A stretch of DNA of 64,000 nt from Dyadobacter fanqingshengii (GCF_023822005.2 NZ_CP098806.1:3100001-3164000), one strand, 5' to 3'. Counted from the first letter of the stretch, positions 53,657 through 63,228 are shown. Notes: generated by a model not told the origin, from the letters alone. Numbers and translations are program-made.

Positions 53657-54334
53657 TCAACCTTCTATAACACTTCCGTTTTCGCATTTCAGAACGCGCG
53701 CAGGGAATTTTCGCAGGAAGTCATGGTTGTGCGTCGCCATTAAGATTGCTACGCCAGCATTGTTTATCGTCCTGAAAACCTGCATGATCTGCTCCGCAAC
53801 TTCCGGATCAAGATTACCTGTGGGCTCATCGGCAATCAGTATCCGGGGCTCGTTCAGCATAGCCCGGGCGATTACCACCCGCTGCTGTTCACCACCGGAA
53901 AGCTGGTGCGGCATTCTTTTCTGGGCTGTTCCCAATCCCACCTGCATTAAAACCTCGGCAATGCGTTTTGAAATTTTCCCCTTGTCATCCCAGCCAGTTG
54001 CTTTTAATACAAATGACAGGTTATCCTCAACAGAACGGTCGGAAAGTAATTGAAAGTCCTGAAAGACGATGCCTATTTTGCGGCGAAGGAAAGGAATGTC
54101 CGACCTTTTAATATTATGAAGCTCATAACCAGCGACCTTTGCAGAGCCTGTGTGCAGCCACAGATCTGCGTACAAAGTCTTTAAAAGAGAACTTTTCCCG
54201 CTTCCGGTCCGTCCGATCATGTAAACGAACTCGCCGTTTTTTATTTCAAAATGTACATCGTTCAAAACAGGCCGCTCACCCTGATAAATATCTGCCCGAT
54301 CCAGTATGATAATTGGCTCTGTTGACTCCGTCAT
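53657..54334 (-). CDS. ftsE: FtsE-type cell-division ABC ATPase
   Basis: 225 residues. Walker A GRTGSGKS (41-48), Q-loop FQDFQLL, signature LSGGEQQRVVIARAML, Walker B RILIADEPTGNLD and an H-loop MATHNHDF. The closest description is FtsE of the FtsEX complex, which links cell division with peptidoglycan hydrolase activation. ftsX is not next to it here. It lies 6 bases after the transaldolase gene on the same strand and ends at a strong terminator. Confidence 0.88.
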   Translation of the reverse strand: MTESTEPIIILDRADIYQGERPVLNDVHFEIKNGEFVYMIGRTGSGKSSLLKTLYADLWLHTGSAKVAGYELHNIKRSDIPFLRRKIGIVFQDFQLLSDRSVEDNLSFVLKATGWDDKGKISKRIAEVLMQVGLGTAQKRMPHQLSGGEQQRVVIARAMLNEPRILIADEPTGNLDPEVAEQIMQVFRTINNAGVAILMATHNHDFLRKFPARVLKCENGSVIEG

Positions 54335-54340
54335 AAAAAA

Positions 54341-55003
54341 TTAGGTATTTGGATTTCCTTTTTTGTAATCCGAAAGGAATTTTTCCAGTCCAATGTCCGT
54401 AAGCGGGTGTTTCAGCAATGCTTCCATTGCGCTCAAAGGACCTGTCATAACGTCTGCACCAACTTCTGCGCATTGGATAATGTGCATTGGGTGACGAACA
54501 GATGCCGCTAAAACTTGTGTATCAAAACCATAGTTTCTGTAAATCAAAAGAATTTGCTCGATCAGCGCGATACCGTCTGTTGAAATATCGTCCAGACGAC
54601 CGATAAATGGAGAAACGTATGTTGCGCCCGCCTTAGCAGCCAAAAGTGCCTGTCCTGCCGAGAAAATCAATGTACAGTTGGTACGAACTCCTTTACCAGA
54701 GAAATATTTTAAAGCTTTAACGCCTTCTTTCGTCATGGGAATCTTCACAACGATTTTATCATCGATCTCGATCAACTCTTCACCTTCACGGATCATTCCA
54801 GCCAAATCGATTGAAATAACTTCCGCACTCACATCCCCATCCACAATGTCACAGATCGCTTTATAGTGGCGCATGATGTTGTCCTTGCCCGTAATTCCTT
54901 CCTTCGCCATTAACGATGGGTTGGTAGTAACGCCGTCCAAAACACCAAGTGCCTGTGCTTCCTGAATCTCTGCCAGGTTAGCAGTATCAATAAAAAATTT
55001 CAT
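54341..55003 (-). CDS. fsa: transaldolase, small Fsa/TalC-type
   Basis: 220 residues, the length of the fructose-6-phosphate aldolase/transaldolase subgroup. Schiff-base Lys87 sits in [54 protein letters not shown] and the closing [10 protein letters not shown] are family blocks. It moves three-carbon units in the pentose phosphate pathway; whether it is a transaldolase or a fructose-6-P aldolase depends on a few residues and is not resolved. First gene of a two-gene operon with ftsE. Confidence 0.92.
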   Translation of the reverse strand: MKFFIDTANLAEIQEAQALGVLDGVTTNPSLMAKEGITGKDNIMRHYKAICDIVDGDVSAEVISIDLAGMIREGEELIEIDDKIVVKIPMTKEGVKALKYFSGKGVRTNCTLIFSAGQALLAAKAGATYVSPFIGRLDDISTDGIALIEQILLIYRNYGFDTQVLAASVRHPMHIIQCAEVGADVMTGPLSAMEALLKHPLTDIGLEKFLSDYKKGNPNT

Positions 55004-55093
55004 AACGGGAATTTATTGGTTAGAATATTCCACAAAAGTAGAAAACCCTGGTCAAAAGCAAAACGAAAGAGGAGAATAGAACCGAAAGGGCAT

Positions 55094-55191
55094 AAAAAAA
55101 GGCAAACCGAGAATCTCACCGCATCGACCACCTACCCTTGCTTCCGTCAGGACCTGGGGGATTCGGAAGGAGCTGGTAGTTCCGATTTGCC
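55094..55191 (-). ncRNA. ffs: signal recognition particle RNA (4.5S type)
   Basis: On the minus strand the transcript begins GGCAAATCGG and ends CGGTTTGCC, closing an end-to-end hairpin of about 90 nt (GGCAAA/TTTGCC plus wobble pairs) followed by seven T residues. The apical part carries the conserved SRP core: CCCCCAGGTCC-TGAC-GGAAGCAAGGGTAGG, with the symmetric loop GGAAGCA and a UGAC tetraloop of the URRC class instead of GGAA. A -7 box TATCTTTG sits at its 5' end. Open frames drawn across it are spurious. Confidence 0.93.
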
Positions 55192-55196
55192 AGCTG

Positions 55197-55204
55197 CAAA
55201 GATA
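55197..55204 (-). promoter_or_regulatory. -7 box of the SRP RNA gene
   Basis: TATCTTTG on the minus strand, exact TAnnTTTG, 6 bases from the RNA 5' end. A TTG occurs 15 bases upstream of the box, closer than the usual -33 spacing. Confidence 0.7.
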
Positions 55205-55251
55205 AAGACATTTTATTGACAAAAAGAAAACATTCATTTAACGTTTGGGCT

Positions 55252-55259
55252 TACTTTTG
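55252..55259 (+). promoter_or_regulatory. putative -7 box for the TPR lipoprotein gene
   Basis: TACTTTTG matches TAnnTTTG, 27 bases before the ATG at 55286. It is divergent from the SRP RNA promoter 48 bases away. Confidence 0.5.
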
Positions 55260-55285
55260 TGCGAATCAATTAGAAATGAACAGTT

Positions 55286-55987
55286 ATGCCGCGTTATTTT
55301 TTTTTATTTTTCCTCTATTTATGCCTGTCATGTGCCCAGTCTTCTGATGCTTTTTTGAAAAAAGGGAAAGAGTTAATGCAACAAGGCAAAACCCGGGAAG
55401 CCATCGAATTTATTAATAAAGCGATCGAGAAAGACGATGCGAATGCAGATGCCTTCAACCTCAGAGGTGTTGCTTATTACGAGCTGAAAGAATATCCGAG
55501 TGCGCTGCTGGACTTCGGCCAGGCGATCAAACTAAAACCAAATTCCTACCGTCCATATTTTAACCGTGCGCTGCTTTACACGGACGAAAACCGCCTGGAT
55601 TCAGCATTTGCCGATTACAATAAGTCCGTTGAACTCGCACCGGATACAGCTGACGTCTTCCTTAACCGTGGCCAGTTACTGGTTTTGATGGAAAAACCAA
55701 CCGAAGCGATCGCTGATTTTGAAAAAGCGACCAAGCTTGACGACAATAACAAAATGGCCTGGTATAATCTTGGAAACACCTATTATCGCAACAAAGATTA
55801 CAAAAAAGCGACATTAGCATTCCGTCAGACGGTGCGCCTGGATGCAGCGTATGGCAAAGCATTCTACGGCCTTGGACTTGCACAATGGAATGACGGCGAA
55901 AAAGATTTGGGTTGCACCAATCTGAAACAAGCGCTGAATGTAGGTTATTCGGATGCCGCCAATGCACTGGCTCAGTTTTGTAAATAA
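55286..55987 (+). CDS. TPR-repeat lipoprotein
   Basis: 233 residues. Lipoprotein signal FFLFFLYLCLSCAQS (lipobox LSC), then five to six tetratricopeptide repeats from about residue 25, for example DAFNLRGVAYYELKEYPSAL, PYFNRALLYTDENRLDSAF, VFLNRGQLLVLMEKPTEAI and AWYNLGNTYYRNKDYKKAT. Such proteins scaffold protein complexes in the periplasm or at the outer membrane. No enzymatic domain. TMEM220-like gene follows by 22 bases. Confidence 0.88.
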   Translation: MPRYFFLFFLYLCLSCAQSSDAFLKKGKELMQQGKTREAIEFINKAIEKDDANADAFNLRGVAYYELKEYPSALLDFGQAIKLKPNSYRPYFNRALLYTDENRLDSAFADYNKSVELAPDTADVFLNRGQLLVLMEKPTEAIADFEKATKLDDNNKMAWYNLGNTYYRNKDYKKATLAFRQTVRLDAAYGKAFYGLGLAQWNDGEKDLGCTNLKQALNVGYSDAANALAQFCK

Positions 55988-56009
55988 AACCATTTAAACC
56001 CACTAAATC

Positions 56010-56339
56010 ATGAGACTCTTCAAGATAGCATTCGGAATAATTTTTGTCGTTTTTGCGTATCTGCAGCTAAATGACCCCGATTCAGGCCTCTGGATTGCCA
56101 TATATAGTTTTGCAGCCCTGGCTTGTTTCATGAGTATCCGTGAGCTATGGCCGAGCTGGGTATTTTATGCGCTTGGTGCGGGATATCTGGTTGCCGCCAT
56201 CTTGCAATGGCCACCGGAATTTGAAGGAATATTCTTTGGGGAAACTGCCATGCGAAGCCTGAATATTGAACTGGCGAGAGAATCGCTGGGATTGGGGCTT
56301 TGTACCATTGTAATGGTTGTGATCGGCAAGTGGGGTTGA
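56010..56339 (+). CDS. TMEM220-family small membrane protein
   Basis: 109 residues with four hydrophobic segments. The N-terminal motif FAYLQLNDPDSGLWIAIY is the TMEM220 signature, a conserved but uncharacterised family. Follows the TPR gene and converges on birA, one base apart. Confidence 0.85.
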   Translation: MRLFKIAFGIIFVVFAYLQLNDPDSGLWIAIYSFAALACFMSIRELWPSWVFYALGAGYLVAAILQWPPEFEGIFFGETAMRSLNIELARESLGLGLCTIVMVVIGKWG

Positions 56340-56340
56340 G

Positions 56341-57108
56341 TTAATCTCTGAGCCACTCTATTTCTTTCAATCCAACTTCCAATGTGCCGCCTTCGGAAAG
56401 CAGTTGCATAACAAGCCTGCCCTGCTGGGTAACGTGGCTTACGGTGCCTTCCAAGACTCTGTTTTTGTGCTTAAACCGCACCGGATGACCGTATCCGTAC
56501 AGGTTGGTCAGATAATCTGCGCGGATGCGCTCGTGTAAGGTCTTCGATTTCAAATCAGCATAAAATGCATCCAGACGACGGAGCAGCTTGTGAAACTCTT
56601 CGCCGAGAACAAATTGCCTGCCGGTTTCCTTACCGATTGAAGTAGCGTATCCGTTTGAAAATACAGTTTGATTAACATTTACACCAATTCCGATAACTGA
56701 ACTTGAAATCCTGCTTCCCTGTATGGAATTTTCGATGAGTACGCCACATACTTTTTTACCATTCACCTGAACGTCATTAGGCCATTTGACCTTGGAATCA
56801 CTGACATACCTGGCCGCATAAGCCCGTATACCCAGCGCCACCGCCTGACTAAGCAAAAACTGATCACCAACGGGCAAAAAACCGGGTGTTAAAATGACCG
56901 AAAAAGTCAGATTCTGACCTGGATTTGCAACCCATTCAGTGCCCCTTTGCCCCCTCCCTTTTACCTGATTGTCGGTTATGACAATGGTCCCCTCGTCGAA
57001 CAAGCCTGCGTGTACTATTTCAGCCGCTATGTCGTTTGTAGAGTGACAAGTTGGCAGGTATATAACTTTTTTACCAATAATTAAGGTATCCTGTATAGAG
57101 TTGTACAA
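56341..57108 (-). CDS. birA: biotin-[acetyl-CoA-carboxylase] ligase (monofunctional)
   Basis: 255 residues. Catalytic blocks: CHSTNDIA, GRGQRG (51-56, the biotinyl-AMP loop, usually GRGRRG), KVKWPNDV and CGVLIE. It lacks the N-terminal DNA-binding domain of E. coli BirA, so it attaches biotin but does not repress. No ATG lies in frame between the upstream stop (57124-57126) and the first conserved block, so TTG 57108 is the best start. Confidence 0.92.
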   Translation of the reverse strand: MYNSIQDTLIIGKKVIYLPTCHSTNDIAAEIVHAGLFDEGTIVITDNQVKGRGQRGTEWVANPGQNLTFSVILTPGFLPVGDQFLLSQAVALGIRAYAARYVSDSKVKWPNDVQVNGKKVCGVLIENSIQGSRISSSVIGIGVNVNQTVFSNGYATSIGKETGRQFVLGEEFHKLLRRLDAFYADLKSKTLHERIRADYLTNLYGYGHPVRFKHKNRVLEGTVSHVTQQGRLVMQLLSEGGTLEVGLKEIEWLRD

Positions 57109-57152
57109 TTTTTTTGCTTTACTTTAGGGTTTGTAAAAGGAATTAACTACGC

Positions 57153-57536
57153 ATGAAAGAACGCAAAAATAAAGAACTATCCTCAAAAGATCTCTCTGAG
57201 CTGGTAGCAAAAGGAATGATAGAAAAGAAAGGCTTGGACATCGCAATACTTGACCTCAGAAAAGTAAAAAATTCAATAACTGATTTTTTTGTAATTTGTT
57301 CGGGTAACTCCGACACTCAGATAGATGCTTTGGCCAATTCGGTTGAAGACGAAGTTTACAAAATGTCCAAAACGGAACCCTGGCAGAAAGAAGGAAAGGC
57401 GAATGGAGAGTGGATTTTGATTGATTATGTCGATGTGGTAGCACACATTTTCAATAAAGATCGCCGCAAGCATTATGATCTGGAAGAACTTTGGGGAGAT
57501 GCAGAGGTAACATACCTGGAAGATTCCATGGTATAA
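57153..57536 (+). CDS. rsfS: ribosome silencing factor RsfS
   Basis: 127 residues, DUF143 family: ITDFFVICSGNSDTQIDALANSVED, EGKANGEWILIDYVDVVAHIF and HYDLEELWGDAE are its blocks. It binds ribosomal protein L14 and blocks subunit joining when nutrients are short. It sits directly upstream of ftsH (72-base gap) as in many Bacteroidota; same transcript probable. Confidence 0.95.
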   Translation: MKERKNKELSSKDLSELVAKGMIEKKGLDIAILDLRKVKNSITDFFVICSGNSDTQIDALANSVEDEVYKMSKTEPWQKEGKANGEWILIDYVDVVAHIFNKDRRKHYDLEELWGDAEVTYLEDSMV

Positions 57537-57608
57537 GTGAACGGCAGGTGAACATTCACCTGAACCGGAATGTTGTTTAGTATATTTCCTCTTAATTAAA
57601 AACACAGA

Positions 57609-59666
57609 ATGTCTGAAAACGATAACAAAAGAGGGCCTCTCAGTCCTAAAAGTCCCCAAAAAGGATATCAGGGCTGGATTATCGCCGCTCTGATTGCCAC
57701 TATACTTGGAATAACATACCTGAACCGGACTTCAACCATTCGCGAAACGACGCAAAAACGCTTCGAAAAGATGATGGTCGATAAGGAAGTGGAAAGGGTA
57801 ACCATTGTTAATGACAAGTCGGTTGAGGTTACGCTGAAACCAGAGGCATTAAAACAAGATAAATATAAGGTTGTAGCGAAGGAAAATAATTATTTCGGTG
57901 GGGAAACTGCATCGCATTATCAATTCCAGGTAACATCTGCTGAAACTTTCAAGAAAGATTTCGATAAGATGCAGGAAGGTATCCCGGACGATGACAAAGT
58001 GCCTTTTGTAGTGGATACCCGTAATGACTGGACCAGTTTCCTTGGAACCTGGGGCTTTTTCATTGTAATGATCCTGGTAATGTATTTTATCCTCGGCAGA
58101 ATGTCCGGCGGAGTTGGTCCAGGTGGCCAGATCTTTAACATCGGCCGTTCACGTGCCACATTATTTGATGCTGAAAACAAAGTTAAAATTACATTTAATG
58201 ATGTAGCAGGTCTGGATGAAGCAAAGGAAGAGATCAAAGAAATTGTAGAATATCTGCAAAGTCCTGATAAATTCAAGAAGCTGGGTGCAAAAATTCCAAA
58301 AGGTGCATTGCTTGTAGGACCTCCGGGAACTGGTAAAACTTTGTTGGCCAAAGCCGTTGCTGGTGAAGCTGGTGTTCCATTCTTCTCTTTGTCAGGTTCT
58401 GACTTTGTGGAAATGTTCGTTGGTGTGGGTGCAGCAAGGGTTCGTGACCTTTTCAAGCAAGCAAAGGAAAAAGCGCCTTGTATTATTTTCATTGATGAAA
58501 TTGATGCGGTAGGACGCTCACGTGGACGTGGTGCTATGCCGGGTTCTAACGACGAGCGTGAAAATACATTGAACTCGCTTTTGGTAGAAATGGACGGTTT
58601 TGCAACCGATTCAGGTATCATTATCGTAGCAGCAACCAACCGTCCTGACGTTTTGGATCCGGCTTTGCTTCGTCCAGGCCGTTTTGACCGTCAGATTTCA
58701 GTAGATAAGCCAGATGTTATTGGTCGTGAAGCAATCTTCAAAGTGCATTTGAAACCTTTGAAATTGTCGACTGACGTGAACATTCAAAAGCTTTCTTCAC
58801 AAACACCTGGTTTTGCCGGTGCTGAAATTGCGAACGTTTGTAACGAAGCAGCATTGATTGCAGCGCGCCGTAACCGTGAGGAAGTTACGATGCAGGATTT
58901 CCAGGATGCGATGGACCGCGTAATTGGTGGTTTGGAAAAGAAAAACAAACTGATCTCACCGGAGGAGAAAGAAATCGTTGCTTACCATGAAGCTGGTCAC
59001 GCAGTAGCAGGCTGGTTCCTGGAACATGCCGATCCGTTGGTTAAGGTTTCTATCGTTCCGCGTGGCGTTGCCGCATTGGGTTATGCCCAGTATTTGCCAA
59101 GAGAACAGTATTTGTATCGCACAGAACAGCTGTTTGACGAGATGTGTATGACATTGGGTGGCCGTGCTGCCGAAGATGTAGTTTTCGGTAAAATTTCAAC
59201 CGGCGCTCTAAGTGACCTGGAACGCGTTACCAAAGTAGCATATAGCATGGTGACGATGTACGGTATGAATGAGCGCATCGGAAATATTTCTTATTACGAT
59301 TCCAAACAGAGCGATTACGCATTCACAAAACCTTATTCCGAGTCAACCTCTCAGGCAATTGATGAAGAAGTAAGAAAGCTGATCGATCAGGCATATCAGT
59401 TTGTTAAAAATCTCCTGAGCGAGAAACGTGATAAATTGGAAGTGTTGGCGAAAGAGCTTTTGGAAAAAGAAATTTTGTTCCAAAGCGATCTTGAAAAACT
59501 GATCGGAAAACGTCCTTATGAGAAGGAAACGAGCTATCAGGCTTACATTAACCGTCGCTCAAATGAAGAAGCTGCCATTCACGAAGAAGTTGTGAAACAT
59601 ACGCTTGAAAATGAGAAAAAAGAAGAGGAAATGGCAGAAGCTGAAAAAGGCGCTTCAAATGAGTAG
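57609..59666 (+). CDS. ftsH: ATP-dependent zinc metalloprotease FtsH
   Basis: 685 residues. Two N-terminal helices frame a periplasmic domain (about 18-40 and 137-160). AAA domain with Walker A GPPGTGKT, Walker [14 protein letters not shown] and the second region of homology around [21 protein letters not shown]; zinc motif HEAGH near residue 461 plus the distal Asp in [13 protein letters not shown] charged tail ([12 protein letters not shown]) ends it. It degrades membrane and soluble regulatory proteins. Followed by a strong terminator. Confidence 0.97.
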   Translation: MSENDNKRGPLSPKSPQKGYQGWIIAALIATILGITYLNRTSTIRETTQKRFEKMMVDKEVERVTIVNDKSVEVTLKPEALKQDKYKVVAKENNYFGGETASHYQFQVTSAETFKKDFDKMQEGIPDDDKVPFVVDTRNDWTSFLGTWGFFIVMILVMYFILGRMSGGVGPGGQIFNIGRSRATLFDAENKVKITFNDVAGLDEAKEEIKEIVEYLQSPDKFKKLGAKIPKGALLVGPPGTGKTLLAKAVAGEAGVPFFSLSGSDFVEMFVGVGAARVRDLFKQAKEKAPCIIFIDEIDAVGRSRGRGAMPGSNDERENTLNSLLVEMDGFATDSGIIIVAATNRPDVLDPALLRPGRFDRQISVDKPDVIGREAIFKVHLKPLKLSTDVNIQKLSSQTPGFAGAEIANVCNEAALIAARRNREEVTMQDFQDAMDRVIGGLEKKNKLISPEEKEIVAYHEAGHAVAGWFLEHADPLVKVSIVPRGVAALGYAQYLPREQYLYRTEQLFDEMCMTLGGRAAEDVVFGKISTGALSDLERVTKVAYSMVTMYGMNERIGNISYYDSKQSDYAFTKPYSESTSQAIDEEVRKLIDQAYQFVKNLLSEKRDKLEVLAKELLEKEILFQSDLEKLIGKRPYEKETSYQAYINRRSNEEAAIHEEVVKHTLENEKKEEEMAEAEKGASNE

Positions 59667-59692
59667 TCAATTCTTTCGATATAATTAATTTC

Positions 59693-59730
59693 AATAGCCG
59701 GACAATGATGTTGTCCGGCTATTATTTTTG
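59693..59730 (+). terminator. terminator of the rsfS-ftsH unit
   Basis: 13-bp perfect stem AATAGCCGGACAA / TTGTCCGGCTATT with a five-base loop and a following T run. Confidence 0.9.
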
Positions 59731-59767
59731 CAACAAACCTTACATTCACATTCCAACACCCGAAAAA

Positions 59768-60715
59768 ATGTCTTTTGAAATATTTAAACAGCAATTTGGC
59801 AACTTAACCGAATTCGTCATTCAGGAAGCATCCACCGGAAATCGCTGCGTTGTAATCCCCGAACTGGGCGGAATCGTTCGTCAGCTGTCGCTTCGCAAGG
59901 GCATTACGCTCTTCTCATTATTGAAGACACCTCCAACGCCGGACAGCCTTTTAGCTGACATGAAAAGCGCAAGTGAGTTACTGTTTCCATTCGCAAGCCG
60001 GATCCCTGATGGCAAATACAAATTTCTAGGAAAGGAATATCAATTGGCGAAGAATGAGACCGGCGGTCTGAATGCCATTCACGGCCTTGTACGTAAGCGG
60101 CAATTCAATTTGGAAGAGCAAATTATTGAAGCGGACCACGCTTCCATAAAGCTTTCCTATGATTTGAATGATCAGGAAGGCTATCCATTTTCTGTGAAGT
60201 TTTCAGTACTTTATACATTGCATGCCGACGGACGATTTGTTTTAAGCTATGAGGCCTTAAACAATGGCGCTGAGCCAGCTCCGGCGATGTTCGGCTGGCA
60301 TCCTTACTTTCTGCTGGGCAATGAGGAAGTGGATGCCTGGAAAATCAACATTCCTTCCAGCGAGATCGTGGACTTCGATAATAACCAGATCCCGGTTGGC
60401 AAAAAGCCATTTTTGGTTGAAAGACCCACAAAGCTATACCAAAAGGCCTTTGATAACTGCTTTATAGTGGACTCGGCAGCAACGAGCGTAGTCACTGAGC
60501 TGATCTCTGAAAATCAAGACATTACCCTGCGCATTAAGCAGGATACGGGCGAAGGGAAGTTCAATTACCTGGTCGTGTACACGCCACCTGCGCGCGATTG
60601 CGTTGCGATAGAGCCACTAACGGCGAATGTAAATGCATTCAATTCGGGTGAAGGACTGAATGTGCTGGCTCAGGGCAAGAGCGCTAGTGGCGCCATTACA
60701 GTAAGTTTGGTTTAA
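59768..60715 (+). CDS. aldose 1-epimerase-like protein
   Basis: About 315 residues from ATG 59768 (the longer frame from 59705 starts inside the ftsH terminator). The galactose mutarotase fold is shown by FPFASRIPDGKY, the GLNAIHGLVRKRQF block with its substrate His, the catalytic-base region MFGWHPYFLLG and the closing VYTPPARDCVAIEPLTANVNAF. It interconverts sugar anomers. The 3' end overlaps the opposite-strand nucleotidyltransferase gene by 4 bases. Confidence 0.88.
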   Translation: MSFEIFKQQFGNLTEFVIQEASTGNRCVVIPELGGIVRQLSLRKGITLFSLLKTPPTPDSLLADMKSASELLFPFASRIPDGKYKFLGKEYQLAKNETGGLNAIHGLVRKRQFNLEEQIIEADHASIKLSYDLNDQEGYPFSVKFSVLYTLHADGRFVLSYEALNNGAEPAPAMFGWHPYFLLGNEEVDAWKINIPSSEIVDFDNNQIPVGKKPFLVERPTKLYQKAFDNCFIVDSAATSVVTELISENQDITLRIKQDTGEGKFNYLVVYTPPARDCVAIEPLTANVNAFNSGEGLNVLAQGKSASGAITVSLV

Positions 60716-61848
60716 GACCGATGGTTTTTATACCAAAGTGCTTTATGCCAGAGCAATCGCAAGTTGGTTAAATAACGCAAATGGGCCAGCAGAATTGAAA
60801 GTTTCACGGCCAAACTATCTCTGTGGCGCATATTGTAAAGGAATATGCGCCACGATTTGGATTTCAAGGCAGGACGCTCGTTTTCCCAATGTTGGAGGAT
60901 CGTATTACGGAAATTATCCGAAGGGAATGTTGAAGCATTGCTGGAATCGTTACTTGCAAATCCTTCGCCCGTCAGCAAACGCACCATCCCCAGCGACTCA
61001 TTCAACAGGCGATTGAAGCCTTTTCGCGTGGAAACATCTTGAATGTGAGCCCAATCCATCGTATCCGAATGTTTGCGCAGCAGACGGACAAAGTCGGCCA
61101 TGTATTTCAGCTTGTCCCACTGCTCCACGCCTCCGTGATGAATGACCATCATCACCAGCTGGTTTTCCATGCCTGGAATTTGAACGGACGAGCCAGCCAT
61201 GCTGACCGAAATCATATTTTGAGAAAGCTCCTCCCAGGTTAAATCATAGCAGTAACGAGGGTAACTGGGCCGCCACTGAATTTCCAGGGATTGTAATGTA
61301 TGATCCGAAATCGGCTCTAACGGAAGTTGGTAATCCGTGTCCAGATAACTGGATCGTAACGCATCCTTATCGAATAAATATTTGCGGTAAGCATCTGGGA
61401 CAAAGCCGTTTCTCTTTAATGTGATAAGGCTTTTGTCAATGTCACTTTGCGCCACGAAAAAATCAATGTCGCCAAACTCACGCTGATTGGGTTTTTCATA
61501 CAACAGCCAGGCCCACAATGCGCCTTTCATCAGGAATGCCTTGACATTATCGTCGATAATCTGCTTGTATAACTTGACAGAAATTCCAAGAAAGGCCATA
61601 TTCGTCACTGCCTGGCCCATCGCAAATTCCTTCAAACCAGCTAAATGTTTGGCAGAAATTTCAATTTGTCCCTCGCTATTTTGGAGATAATCCAGCAACA
61701 AAGGCCTCACCTGATGCCAATTGGCCAATCTCGTTGTTCTTGCCGAATTAATCTCTTTTTGATTTAAAGCGGATGGCGATTTCGACTTCCCGCCAAGAGC
61801 AGCTTCAATCAGCATAGCCAGCTCGGGTGAAACTTTCAGATCTGGCAT
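60712..61848 (-). CDS. nucleotidyltransferase family protein (NTP_transf_5 type), last gene of the lasso-like operon
   Basis: 378 residues. The central fold has FLMKGALWAWLLYEKPNQREFGDIDFFV, where KGA and the DID acidic pair match the substrate and metal sites of family-5 nucleotidyltransferases. Such proteins are regular companions of HPr-kinase-like genes in lasso-peptide clusters and may nucleotidylate a peptide or glycan. Here they are the downstream end of a four-gene operon; the start lies one base after the kinase-like stop. Substrate unknown. Confidence 0.78.
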   Translation of the reverse strand: MPDLKVSPELAMLIEAALGGKSKSPSALNQKEINSARTTRLANWHQVRPLLLDYLQNSEGQIEISAKHLAGLKEFAMGQAVTNMAFLGISVKLYKQIIDDNVKAFLMKGALWAWLLYEKPNQREFGDIDFFVAQSDIDKSLITLKRNGFVPDAYRKYLFDKDALRSSYLDTDYQLPLEPISDHTLQSLEIQWRPSYPRYCYDLTWEELSQNMISVSMAGSSVQIPGMENQLVMMVIHHGGVEQWDKLKYMADFVRLLRKHSDTMDWAHIQDVSTRKGFNRLLNESLGMVRLLTGEGFASNDSSNASTFPSDNFRNTILQHWENERPALKSKSWRIFLYNMRHRDSLAVKLSILLAHLRYLTNLRLLWHKALWYKNHRS

Positions 61849-61849
61849 A

Positions 61850-62767
61850 TTATCCGGCTGTTAGTTGTTCCGCAATGCTCTCGCTAACCCATTTTTCAAG
61901 GTTTTCAAATCCGTCAGGACGTTTCTTTTTCCATAACCTGGCAGACCTTGTGCATTGAAAGCTTTGGGAAAAATGCCTTTTCAAAGCATCTTCCGTAAGC
62001 AACTGGCTTGGCAAAGGGAAATTTTTAAGCGTTTCGGTGGGAATTTCGGCAGCGGATAATGGCACCAATGGCTTCCTGTTCCGTGCCTTGTGCAGGAAGA
62101 AAACCTCCTTTAATGGCACGGGCTCTTGTAAGAAATCGGATTTGGGCTGATATGAGAACTTATTAACGCCTTCGCTTACCGGCTGCAATTCTGACTTTTC
62201 GTAATGCAAGCCATTTGCCGTCTTATCCCAAATTTTGAGCTGTGGATAGGCCGGAACAATGTATGCTAATCCATTGTCATTAAATCCAATGGCTGTCAAA
62301 TCGTCGCTCAGCAACTTACAACCTGCCTTAATAAACGCAGCAGCAGTGGTTGATTTTCCGGCACCGGGCATTCCCATGAAACACCAGCCTTCATTCCCGA
62401 CCCGCACGGCGCTGGCATGCAAGAGAAAAAGTCCTCTCTGAAACAAGATCAGCCCCAGCGCTTCGCTCACTGTGAAGAGGCTTACTAAATTATTATCATC
62501 GACCAATGGCCTCACAACCAGGCAATTGCCATTTGAAGCCTTAAAAGACGCGACATTATTCCAATGCAGATAGAGATTTTCATCCGCATCTTTCGCGAAG
62601 CCTGCCCTCACCCCTCTTCTATATAATTGCGTATTTTCCAGTGCAGGAAGTTCAAATGATGCGGATTGAATATATAAGTCGTGCCTTGTACTAGCGTCTC
62701 CGTCACTCAATTCAGGAAGTTCAATTTCGGAAAGGATATTGAGCCCGAAGGCTTTATAATGATGCAT
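61850..62767 (-). CDS. HPr-kinase-like protein of the lasso-like operon
   Basis: 305 residues. The kinase-like core has Walker A GMPGAGKST (132-140), LLHASAV with His117 just before it, and LLSDDLTAIG (Asp155/Asp156), a pattern shared with HprK. The N-terminal regulatory part of classical HprK is absent. In the paeninodin-type lasso clusters a homologue phosphorylates the precursor peptide at its C-terminal serine. Here no such precursor is present nearby, so the target is open. 16-base gap from the B2 gene. Confidence 0.8.
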   Translation of the reverse strand: MHHYKAFGLNILSEIELPELSDGDASTRHDLYIQSASFELPALENTQLYRRGVRAGFAKDADENLYLHWNNVASFKASNGNCLVVRPLVDDNNLVSLFTVSEALGLILFQRGLFLLHASAVRVGNEGWCFMGMPGAGKSTTAAAFIKAGCKLLSDDLTAIGFNDNGLAYIVPAYPQLKIWDKTANGLHYEKSELQPVSEGVNKFSYQPKSDFLQEPVPLKEVFFLHKARNRKPLVPLSAAEIPTETLKNFPLPSQLLTEDALKRHFSQSFQCTRSARLWKKKRPDGFENLEKWVSESIAEQLTAG

Positions 62768-62783
62768 GTGTGTTATAATAAAA

Positions 62784-63224
62784 TCATTTCCAAACCCAAA
62801 TGCGCTGATAGAGAACGGATTCTGGCCAGTTACCCATGATTACCGAGCCGTTTTTCTCCACCCAGGCATGTGCTTCGAATTTTTTAGCGGGGTTTACTTC
62901 AATGCCAATTTCCAGCGTTAATGCAGGGACTTTTCTCAGCAGATATTTGGTCGCGAGCGCACGCGGGAGACAGAGCAGTTCCATTGGCAACAAATTGGCT
63001 GCGGTATCAATGGCCCAAACAGTCAAATCTATTCTTTCCTGAGATATTTCACGCGTAGATTTGGAGTTGCACAACCAATGAAACAACTTTCTGAACGTTC
63101 CAAAAGGCAAAACCATTAATCCTGTTTTGATAAGCACCAGACTAACAGCCGCTTTCAGAAAGATGGCCCTTCCTTCGCCGGACAATTTATTCCATTTGGT
63201 AATATGGTGCTTAAATGTTCCCAA
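62784..63224 (-). CDS. lasso-peptide B2-type transglutaminase-like cysteine protease
   Basis: 146 residues, starting at TTG 63224, four bases after the PqqD stop; no ATG exists before the conserved part. Cys85 sits in LLCLPRALATKYLL and His119 in FEAHAWVEKNG, the catalytic pair of lasso B2 leader peptidases. The third residue, Asp in characterised B2 proteins (VGD), aligns with Asn132 in VIMGNW. The protein is short, consisting of the protease domain only, with an N-terminal helical part (about 15-60). Expected to cut a leader peptide recognised by the neighbouring PqqD protein. Confidence 0.82.
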   Translation of the reverse strand: MGTFKHHITKWNKLSGEGRAIFLKAAVSLVLIKTGLMVLPFGTFRKLFHWLCNSKSTREISQERIDLTVWAIDTAANLLPMELLCLPRALATKYLLRKVPALTLEIGIEVNPAKKFEAHAWVEKNGSVIMGNWPESVLYQRIWVWK

Positions 63225-63228
63225 ACGC

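Noticed and set aside
55016..55237. short open frames on both strands over the SRP RNA region
   Set aside because: They overlap the structured RNA with its promoter and terminator and show no protein similarity.
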